Assembly: GCA_020631035.1 (NCBI GenBank)
Contig: JAHDIA010000213.1
Span: 1-8,985 of the forward strand
Origin: Chitinophagales bacterium
GTDB lineage: Bacteria; Bacteroidota; Bacteroidia; Chitinophagales; UBA2359
Reading direction: 5' to 3'
Length of the DNA: 8,985 bases
Made by a program: the position numbers and the translations under genes. Positions 1-5,935 of the stretch are shown one piece after another. The notes under the pieces were generated by a model. That model was not told the origin of the DNA. It ran no database searches and was given only the letters and a program-made list of their open reading frames with translations. Numbering within the stretch: position 1 is the first letter of the stretch; each line of letters starts with the position of its first letter.

Positions 1-47
1 GCAAGTTTGTAATAGATAAAATTATATAAATATTTTCATTTGGGATA

Positions 48-79
48 CTCCCCTGCACCTTGGGTGGAGGGGGGTTTTT
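48..79 (+). terminator. Rho-independent terminator of an upstream gene outside the window
   Basis: The arm at 48-59 pairs with 63-74 around a 3-nt loop. The core is CCCCT-g-CACC against GGTG-g-AGGGG with one G-G mismatch. Five T residues follow directly (75-79). A GC-rich stem plus T tract is the classic intrinsic terminator, and its polarity implies a plus-strand transcript coming from left of the window. No coding region is visible in bases 1-47, so that gene's stop codon should lie outside. Confidence 0.8.
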
Positions 80-81
80 GA

Positions 82-99
82 TTTAAAGGTGTCACCTTT
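82..99. repeat. Palindromic direct repeat, copy 1
   Basis: TTTAAAGGTGTCACCTTT occurs here and again at 133-150. The core AAAGGTG-t-CACCTTT is a perfect 7+7 inverted repeat around a single base, so it reads nearly the same on both strands. A one-base spacer fits a dimeric protein-binding site or a REP-like element better than an RNA hairpin. Function unknown. Confidence 0.7.
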
Positions 100-132
100 G
101 ACTTAATAAATGATTTTTTACCAATAGAAATC

Positions 133-150
133 TTTAAAGGTGTCACCTTT
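133..150. repeat. Palindromic direct repeat, copy 2
   Basis: Identical 18-bp copy of the palindrome at 82-99, with 51 bp between copy starts (close to five helical turns). The flanks differ, so the conservation is confined to the palindrome. No gene start lies nearby: the nearest gene, at 443, runs towards it and ends there. A simple operator role for a visible gene is therefore not supported. Confidence 0.7.
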
Positions 151-363
151 TAATAACTTAGAACGGAACGTTTAGAAACGCTACCGAAGTCGAGTTCCCG
201 CTATCCACTACTACTTGCCACCTCATTGGTCAGTTCAGCAAGGGCGTACTTTGTCTTCGTTCCTAAGCCTTCAGTACTTCCTGCTTCACAATGCCCAATT
301 CAGTGTCAGGTATTCGTTCCTATCGGGCGTAGTTTCGCTACTTTTGGTCCTTCGTCTGTTGTA

Positions 364-387
364 GATTTAAGTTTCCGAACTTAAATC
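364..387. repeat. Perfect 10-bp inverted repeat, 4-nt loop
   Basis: GATTTAAGTT (364-373) and AACTTAAATC (378-387) are exact reverse complements around tccg. It lies about 55 bp past the stop codon of the minus-strand TMTC-like gene, so it could act as an RNA 3'-end stabiliser or a weak terminator for it. No T tract follows on either strand. Confidence 0.7.
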
Positions 388-420
388 CTAAGCCAGGCAA
401 GTTACAAACTTATGGCTTAG
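388..420. repeat. Two-part hairpin next to the TMTC-like gene 3' end
   Basis: CTAAGCCA (388-395) pairs with TGGCTTAG (413-420), and the inner AAGTT (399-403) pairs with AACTT (407-411) around aca. Together they make a 13-bp stem with a 3/1 internal bulge. It directly abuts the hairpin at 364-387 and starts 22 bp beyond the stop of the minus-strand gene. It is a candidate 3' hairpin for that transcript or part of the surrounding repeat-like segment. Confidence 0.6.
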
Positions 421-442
421 AAATGTAGAACAGAAATTAAAT

Positions 443-2290
443 TTACCGTTGTAAGCGTCTTAATTTTTCATTGTATTTAGCAGCCTCCTTAGCATTCCCA
501 TTGTCTTGATATGCTTTTGCCAGATAACGGCAAACATCTTTGGAGTTGGGATTCAAATCATAGGCCTTTTGAAGAAACTCTATTGCCTTGTCTGTCTCTC
601 CATTGCTGCCATATATAAAGCCTGCATACATATAAGCTTGGTAATTGTTTGGCGATTTATCCCATACCTTAACCAATGCACCCAATGCCTTGTTGGGTTC
701 ATTCTGTTTGATGTACACTTGCGCCAATGCCAACATCAATTGTGGGTCTTCTTTATCGTATTTTAGACAAATGTTTAGTTGATCTTTGGCACTGTCTATA
801 TCATCTATACTCAAATAGGCTTCGGCGAGTGCAATGTGGTTTTGTAAAACCAGCTTTTGGGGTTGGAGTTCAATCGCCTTTTTTAAATATTGAATGCCTT
901 TTTGAGATTTGCTTTTGTCCTTGGTGTTTCGCTTGTATTCCTGCATCAACAAATTGCCATAATGTTGATTGGCTCTAACACTTTTGCTGGCAGTTATAAT
1001 GTCACTTTTAAACAAACTAGCATTGTTTTTCCAAGCGGGATTTCTAGAGATGGTTTTAATAGAAAACAAACACAAAACAATGCCCAATATTCCCCAAGAA
1101 ACCACGGATTTATTTATTGAAAGCAGTCGCTCAGATTGAAGCAGCACAACCAACAAAAGACAAACATACAAGCTGGGGATCAACAAAAAACGTTCTGCCA
1201 ATGCGACTGGAAAAGTAAAGACGATATTGCCCATAAGCAATATCGAAACTAAGTAAATCAGAAGCCCCCAAATGGCCAATTTGTTTTTTCTAAAAAACCA
1301 AGTCATAAGAAGCAAGAACAAATGGGAGATGACAAAAACAATCAGCCAAGCACTCGGAATGGCATTCGGGTCGATTTCGGCAAAACCATATTCGTATTGT
1401 AAGGAATAAGGAAACCACAAAAGTTGCTGCATTTTTCCCAATACCCCCACGGTTGCCGTCATACTTTCTTGTGCATTACTGGCAAATAAAATGGGATTGT
1501 CAAAGGCATTGACTTCAGAAACAATAGAACGTCCACCCGAAACCAAATGGCGCAACAATGCCCAAATACCCAAGGCGAAAATAGGAGGAATGCATTTTAC
1601 AATACTTGATTTGAGCTTCTGCCCATTTTGTATGACAAATAGCAAAAGCGTTGCCCCGATTAGAATGCTTGCAGTCTCTTTGCTCAACAATGCCAATACA
1701 AAGCAAACACAAGCCAATCCATCATACAAAATGGATGTTTTTTGAGATTTGGAAAAAAGAAAAAACAAAGCCAGGCTAGCCCACAAAAATCCTAAGAGTT
1801 CATCTCTGTTTTTTAAATTGGCAACAATCTCAGTATGTAGTGGATGAGCAGCAAAAAGCAAACAAATAGCCAATATCCAATGATTGCCCAAGTTGGGAAA
1901 CAGTTGTTGAATGAGTAAAAAGAGAATGGAACAAGCAGCGATGTATAATAAAATTTGAATCAAATGTCTAGCAAAAGCACTGTTGCCAAACAAGCTCGTT
2001 TCTAGTGCAAAACTGATGGCTGGGATAGGACGGTACGAAAAATAAGGAACATTATTTGCTTTGGTATTGCCATCCCAGTAAGAAGAAGTCAAAATTTTAG
2101 GAATGCCACTGATCCCATCTTGTACAAACTCATTGTTGACAATAAAGGGGAAATCGTCGAATGCATATTGGTGTGTAAGTGTATTGGCATATAAAACAAA
2201 ACAAAAAACAGCCAATATTCCCAAGCAAAGATAGGTGTTGGAAAATCTATTAAAAAAAGGATGAGCAGCAATATCAGAAAGAGTAGACAT
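443..2290 (-). CDS. TMTC-like GT-C membrane glycosyltransferase with C-terminal TPR repeats
   Basis: The product is 615 aa, with about ten membrane segments followed by a soluble TPR tail. It has the landmarks of the TMTC/DUF1736 family of O-mannosyltransferases. These are an early luminal-side FDD (44-46) expected to hold the catalytic Asp of GT-C enzymes, FAAHPLHTEIVANLKNRDELL (about 146-166), a DUF1736-like FDNP (263-266), AERFLLIPS (365-373), and NPAWKNNASLF (417-427). Four tandem 34-residue TPRs follow (481-514, 515-548, 549-582, 583-615), with a looser one at about 440-480. By family, it would transfer a sugar from a lipid-phosphate donor to an extracytoplasmic acceptor, with the TPRs possibly binding the acceptor. 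Neither donor nor acceptor is known here. An in-frame ATG at 2392 would add 34 residues but would overlap the divergent YfhO start at 2378. I chose the ATG at 2290, which leaves an 87-bp divergent intergenic region. Family assignment is firm; substrate is inference. Confidence 0.85.
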   Translation of the reverse strand: MSTLSDIAAHPFFNRFSNTYLCLGILAVFCFVLYANTLTHQYAFDDFPFIVNNEFVQDGISGIPKILTSSYWDGNTKANNVPYFSYRPIPAISFALETSLFGNSAFARHLIQILLYIAACSILFLLIQQLFPNLGNHWILAICLLFAAHPLHTEIVANLKNRDELLGFLWASLALFFLFSKSQKTSILYDGLACVCFVLALLSKETASILIGATLLLFVIQNGQKLKSSIVKCIPPIFALGIWALLRHLVSGGRSIVSEVNAFDNPILFASNAQESMTATVGVLGKMQQLLWFPYSLQYEYGFAEIDPNAIPSAWLIVFVISHLFLLLMTWFFRKNKLAIWGLLIYLVSILLMGNIVFTFPVALAERFLLIPSLYVCLLLVVLLQSERLLSINKSVVSWGILGIVLCLFSIKTISRNPAWKNNASLFKSDIITASKSVRANQHYGNLLMQEYKRNTKDKSKSQKGIQYLKKAIELQPQKLVLQNHIALAEAYLSIDDIDSAKDQLNICLKYDKEDPQLMLALAQVYIKQNEPNKALGALVKVWDKSPNNYQAYMYAGFIYGSNGETDKAIEFLQKAYDLNPNSKDVCRYLAKAYQDNGNAKEAAKYNEKLRRLQR

Positions 2291-2295
2291 TAAAA

Positions 2296-2303
2296 CAAAT
2301 ATA
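2296..2303 (-). promoter_or_regulatory. Possible Bacteroidota -7 element before the TMTC-like gene
   Basis: On the minus strand the sequence reads TATATTTG, a full match to the Bacteroidota sigma-70 -7 consensus TAnnTTTG, ending 5 nt before the chosen ATG at 2290. No TTG -33 element sits at the usual 17-20 bp. If used, the message would be nearly leaderless. Since the DNA is very AT-rich, a chance match is quite possible. Confidence 0.25.
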
Positions 2304-2377
2304 AAAAATATTAGAGTCTGTTTGAATTTTATTTTATTTTTAGTCCAACTTGTTAATCTTCCTTGTAATTCCAATCT

Positions 2378-4726
2378 ATGAAAAATGCCCAATCAAAGTT
2401 TTGGACAAAACCTTTGGTACTGCTTTATTTATTACTGCCAGGACTCATTATCTTTAGGGAATACCTATTTGGAGACAAGCTATTTTTATTTGTAGACATT
2501 GCCAGTGATTCCATCAATTTGATGTATCCCAAACTTGTAATGTACGCCGATACTTTTAGAGAAAACGGCCTATTTAGTTGGTCCTTTCGTGAGGGGCTTG
2601 GGCGGAATATTTTTAATAGAGTAGGCAACCCATTCAATTGGGTGTATATCTTTTTGGGTAGAGAAAACATTCCATATTGCTTTATTTATGTTGAGTACTT
2701 CAAATTGATGCTATCGGGTATTTTCTTTTATGCCTATTTAAGAATGGTTAATCAAACATTGTTTGTGTCTCTGATAGGAGGATTGTTGTATGCTTATTGT
2801 GCCTCCATAATGCTTAATATGCCCTGGTTGGGAATTTCTGTTATGGCATTGGGATTGGCATTGGGTTTATGGACCATTGAGCGGCTTTTTCAAAAAGGAC
2901 GTTGGAGATGCTTGCCTATTTTGGGTTTTTTTGTTGGAACACCTATTTACGGTTTGCAACTAGGGATGACATTGATAGCATATGCTCTCATTCGTTTTAT
3001 TGGAATGCAACAGAAAAGTTTGCGGTGGGTGCTACTCCGAGGGATAAAGGGCATTGGATTTGTATTGATGGGAACAGGCATAAAGCTGTTTATTTATCCA
3101 AGTACCATCAAAAATATGTTGAACAGCCCTAGAGGAAGCGGGGAATATTCTTATAAAAAATCATTGCTTGACAAAGGAATATTCCATACTGAAAGTTTGG
3201 AGTATTATTGGACAGTATTGTACCGTTTTTTTTCCAACGATTTGTTGGGGAATGGTATTGATTTTCAAGGATGGTACAATTACTTTGAAGCTCCTGCATT
3301 GTTTGTGGGCTTGTTGCCTTTGGTACTCTTGTCTCAAATGGTCATCATTAAAAACAAACGAATCAAATATCTATTTGTAGGTGTATTGACAGTGGTTTTT
3401 ATATCGCTGATATTTCCCTTTTTTAGGAATGCTTTTTGGTTTTTTATTGGGGCTTATTTTCGATATTTTGGTCATGTGGTATTGACGATCTTTTTGTTGA
3501 TGAGTTTGTATATCTTGAAAGAGATATTGCAAGAACAAAAAGTAAATTTAATTGCCTTGGGCATTGTGACAGTTTGTTTGATTGGTATTTTGTTTGTTCC
3601 CAGTCCATATTCTGCCATCATCAATGATACATTGCGCTGGGTCGTAGTAGGTTTTATAGCCTTGTACACTTTATTGTTGGTGGCATTTCACAAATTACCT
3701 CAGAAGGTAAATTTATCATGGATGTTATTGGTATTGATACCCATTGAAATTGTGGTTTTGGGACATTTTATGTATCACAATAGAATGGCAATTACAGTTG
3801 ATGATTGGAAGGCAAAAAAGGGGTATAATGATTATACCAATGAAATCATAAGTGAAATTGGCAAGAATGACAAAGGGTTTTTTAGAATAGAAAAGAATTA
3901 TTTTTCTGGTCCTTCACAACATACAAGCTTAAATGATGCCAAGGTTCAACAGTATTTTAGTTCACCCAATTATGCTTCTCTCAACCAAATTTGGTATGTA
4001 CGTTTTTTGGTGGAGATGGGACTGATTCAGAATGTGAACGAACGCAAAACCCGTTGGGTCAAAGGAGTGGGGGAACGGACTTTGCTTTGTTTTTTGACCA
4101 ATACCAAGTACAAATTGGTCAAAGGTGATGGGCGTTTTGCAGGCAATGGATACACCTCTGTAGGACAAGTAGCAGATATACAGGTATTTCAAAATCAATT
4201 GTTTTTGCCCTTTGGACATAGTTATGATAAAATCATTCCTTATGAGTTGTTTAAGCAACTAGATGATAAAAACAAAGATGTAGCCTTATTAAAAGCTTTG
4301 GTCGTAGACAATCCAAATGATAAAATTTGGGCAGACTTGGAAACTATGAATTTGCAGAATATACCAGCATATAATCAATATGATCTTTTAGATTTACAAA
4401 CGGATATTGGACAAAGAAGAGAGGGATACTTACAAATTAGTAGTTTTAAACAAAATGAAATACAAGGAACTGTTGAGCTAAATACAGATAAAGCATTGTT
4501 TTTTAGCATTCCCTACGATACAGATTGGCATGCTTATGTTAATGGAGAGAAACGTGAATTGATTCGGACTAATATTGGCTTTATGGCATTGCCTTTAAAA
4601 GCAGGACAATACAAAATTGAGTTGAAACATCAACCATTTATGTTGAAGGCTGGTTTGGGCATTTCCTTTTTGTTTTTATTGGCCAATATTGTATGCTATG
4701 TTTTTTATAAGAAAGAACTGGATTGA
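2378..4726 (+). CDS. YfhO-family polytopic membrane protein (putative GT-C glycosyltransferase)
   Basis: The product is 782 aa. About twelve hydrophobic segments fill residues 12-465, then a soluble extracytoplasmic region (about 466-752), then a final membrane helix (about 754-776). Family hallmarks are the acidic first loop FVDIASDSINLMYP (38-51), where GT-C enzymes place their catalytic Asp, WSFREGLGRN (68-77), GNPFNW (83-88), and the C-terminal IPYDTDWHAYVNGEK (711-725). Firmicute YfhO-type proteins act with polyprenyl-phosphate sugars to glycosylate wall polymers. The Bacteroidota members are mostly uncharacterised, so the acceptor here is unknown. The gene diverges from another GT-C gene, and its ATG at 2378 is the first in frame. 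No Shine-Dalgarno is seen, which is normal for this phylum. No intrinsic terminator directly follows the stop. Length and motifs look complete, with no frameshift. Confidence 0.88.
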   Translation: MKNAQSKFWTKPLVLLYLLLPGLIIFREYLFGDKLFLFVDIASDSINLMYPKLVMYADTFRENGLFSWSFREGLGRNIFNRVGNPFNWVYIFLGRENIPYCFIYVEYFKLMLSGIFFYAYLRMVNQTLFVSLIGGLLYAYCASIMLNMPWLGISVMALGLALGLWTIERLFQKGRWRCLPILGFFVGTPIYGLQLGMTLIAYALIRFIGMQQKSLRWVLLRGIKGIGFVLMGTGIKLFIYPSTIKNMLNSPRGSGEYSYKKSLLDKGIFHTESLEYYWTVLYRFFSNDLLGNGIDFQGWYNYFEAPALFVGLLPLVLLSQMVIIKNKRIKYLFVGVLTVVFISLIFPFFRNAFWFFIGAYFRYFGHVVLTIFLLMSLYILKEILQEQKVNLIALGIVTVCLIGILFVPSPYSAIINDTLRWVVVGFIALYTLLLVAFHKLPQKVNLSWMLLVLIPIEIVVLGHFMYHNRMAITVDDWKAKKGYNDYTNEIISEIGKNDKGFFRIEKNYFSGPSQHTSLNDAKVQQYFSSPNYASLNQIWYVRFLVEMGLIQNVNERKTRWVKGVGERTLLCFLTNTKYKLVKGDGRFAGNGYTSVGQVADIQVFQNQLFLPFGHSYDKIIPYELFKQLDDKNKDVALLKALVVDNPNDKIWADLETMNLQNIPAYNQYDLLDLQTDIGQRREGYLQISSFKQNEIQGTVELNTDKALFFSIPYDTDWHAYVNGEKRELIRTNIGFMALPLKAGQYKIELKHQPFMLKAGLGISFLFLLANIVCYVFYKKELD

Positions 4727-4912
4727 AAGTGTAGGACGAAGCGGATGGATGCAATTTACGACACAGCCCTAAGCATGCGTTGGCTAACCAGATTAAGCCT
4801 AGCCATAAAACCAATGGCGTTGCACAATAAAAATGCAAGAAGCTGTCTGAAAACCTATTCTGAAGTTGAGACGAGGTCGCAGACCAGCAAGGGGTTTTCA
4901 GACAGGTTCTAA
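4727..4912. repeat. Repeat-like, hairpin-forming intergenic segment
   Basis: It follows the YfhO stop and is clearly more GC-balanced than the AT-rich DNA after it. It holds nested inverted repeats: TGGCTA/TAGCCA (4781-4786, 4800-4805), GCCAT/ATGGC (4802-4806, 4814-4818), and the long one annotated at 4838-4910. A minus-strand frame crosses it but runs into the YfhO gene and has no protein-like character. It most resembles a dispersed intergenic repeat or an IS-derived remnant. I cannot check copy number. Confidence 0.45.
4838..4910. repeat. Long inverted repeat, 17 of 18 pairs
   Basis: CTGTCTGAAAACC (4843-4855) is the exact reverse complement of 4893-4905. Past one G-G mismatch, AGAA (4838-4841) pairs with TTCT (4907-4910). 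The 37-nt interior carries its own small hairpin, GGTC-gca-GACC (4875-4885). No T tract follows, so it is unlikely to be a plain terminator. The arms resemble terminal repeats of a very small palindromic element. Confidence 0.7.
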
Positions 4913-4919
4913 GCCTCAA

Positions 4920-5560
4920 TCGCCAATATTATCTTCTGAAAATTAAAATTCCTAGCTCGTTTACTAAGTGCCAAATATTGTTTCTTTTACTTGTTTTTTT
5001 ATGTTTCCTATAAAGATAGATGAAGAAGGTTAGGAAACTTTGTTTATCCATTTTAATTGTATTTGTTAATTTTTTATGTGTTTTTAGTTGATAATGAAAA
5101 TATTGTGTATTTTTATTTGTTCGCTAAGGAGTTGGAGCTATCGGTTTGTTTTGTAAGTATGTTATATGTTGAGCCTGACTTGTAATTGATAGTGTGTTTT
5201 AGTGTTTTTTGTTGGGATTATTTGGCTGAAAGTCAGTTGTTTATGGTTTTTGACGTTTGTTTTGGCTTTTTCTAAAAGCTAATTAATTTGTGTTTTGTTG
5301 GAAAAATATGTGCAAAATATTTATGTTTCTAATTTTTTCTCATATATTTGAGCTAAGTAATTTGCGTCATCTAATGATGAGTAATATTTTTTAGTAATCA
5401 AGCATTCACAACCTCTTGAAAAGCCCTCTTCTAAGTTGGAATTGTTTGTTGATTACAAAGGTGGATTGGTTTATTAAGTTGGTCTGAATCTGTGAGATGT
5501 TTGTAAAATCACACCATTTCTATTTTAGAATTTAATTCAATATCAAAATACTATATCAAA
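4920..5560. other. AT-rich, T/G-skewed gene-free region upstream of the secreted-protein pair
   Basis: No reading frame here looks coding. The plus strand is rich in T with G well above C over roughly 4960-5520. The only structure I see is an 8-bp inverted repeat (GTTTCCTA 5003-5010, TAGGAAAC 5031-5038) and a weak GCTTTT/AAAAGC hairpin (5265-5279). The region probably contains the promoter and leader for the gene at 5561. Confidence 0.5.
5496..5503 (+). promoter_or_regulatory. Possible -7 element for the secreted-protein gene pair
   Basis: GATGTTTG matches 5 of the 6 fixed positions of the Bacteroidota -7 consensus TAnnTTTG and lies 57 nt before the ATG at 5561. A TTG occurs 14 bp upstream, slightly closer than the usual -33 spacing. 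It is a weak candidate in AT-rich DNA. Confidence 0.2.
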
Positions 5561-5893
5561 ATGAAAAAACAGTATTCATTATTGTGTTTACTATTGATGT
5601 GTTTAGGTGCCTTGATGATTAATGTCAATGCAAACAATTCTTTGACAGACTTAAATGAAAGAGTTGTTGTCTTGGAAGAAACTGCTCCAGTTGATAAAAA
5701 GACACTAAAAGAAAAAGTGGACAATGCCAAAGCCATCCTTGCCAGTCCCAATGCGAGTGCTCAACAAAAAAACAAAGCTCAGGGAATGTTGGATAGATTG
5801 GTGGCTAAAGCTGAATATATGTTGACAGCTACTGACGTAAGTCAAGCTGAAAAAGTAAAAGCTCAAAAAATCTTGGATTATATAAATAAGTGA
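5561..5893 (+). CDS. Small secreted helical protein with an internal 28-residue duplication
   Basis: The product is 110 aa and I recognise no family. Residues 1-24 form a Sec signal peptide (MKK, hydrophobic core, likely cleavage after NVNA), so it is exported. The mature part is highly charged and helical. Residues 53-80 and 81-108 align without gaps as a tandem duplication: V, A, L, S, K-x-K-A-Q and L-D recur at the same places (10 of 28 identical, with further I/M/L swaps). The mature protein would therefore be two similar helical hairpins and no enzyme motif. The spacing of helices loosely recalls FIVAR-type surface modules, but that is only a resemblance. The gene sits 42 bp upstream of the P-domain/IPTL gene with no terminator between, so cotranscription and a shared envelope role are likely. 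The ATG is the first in frame and gives a proper signal peptide. Confidence 0.8.
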   Translation: MKKQYSLLCLLLMCLGALMINVNANNSLTDLNERVVVLEETAPVDKKTLKEKVDNAKAILASPNASAQQKNKAQGMLDRLVAKAEYMLTATDVSQAEKVKAQKILDYINK

Positions 5894-5935
5894 GCGAGAA
5901 TCAGCTAACACCATACAATTGTAAAAACTAGAAAT

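Larger units (their letters stand above)
160..420. other. Non-coding, GC-richer, hairpin-rich intergenic segment
   Basis: This stretch is visibly richer in G+C than its flanks and has no plausible reading frame. It contains a short direct repeat (TTCGTTCCTA at 256-265 and 313-322), two copies of GGGCGTA (243-249, 325-331), a GTAG/CTAC hairpin (329-341), and two back-to-back hairpins at 364-387 and 388-420. It could be a dispersed intergenic repeat, a decayed mobile element or a structured RNA; the sequence alone does not decide. It does not match RNase P, tmRNA or SRP motifs that I can recognise. Confidence 0.45.

Noticed and set aside
82..150. CRISPR array
   Set aside because: There are only two copies of a short perfect palindrome with one intervening segment, and no cas genes nearby.
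160..420. RNase P RNA, tmRNA or SRP RNA in the structured block
   Set aside because: None of the conserved core motifs of these RNAs that I can recall are visible on either strand.
2291..2392. N-terminal extension of the TMTC-like protein from the ATG at 2392
   Set aside because: It would overlap the divergent YfhO start codon and leave no room for promoters. The start at 2290 is more economical, though it is not proven.
4838..4910. Intrinsic terminator of the YfhO gene
   Set aside because: The loop is 37 nt and no T tract follows on the plus strand. A repeat element explains it better.
4638..4919. Minus-strand frame of 93 codons over the end of the YfhO gene and the following repeat segment
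   Set aside because: It overlaps a well-supported gene antisense, crosses a repeat-like hairpin block and shows no protein-like pattern or start context.
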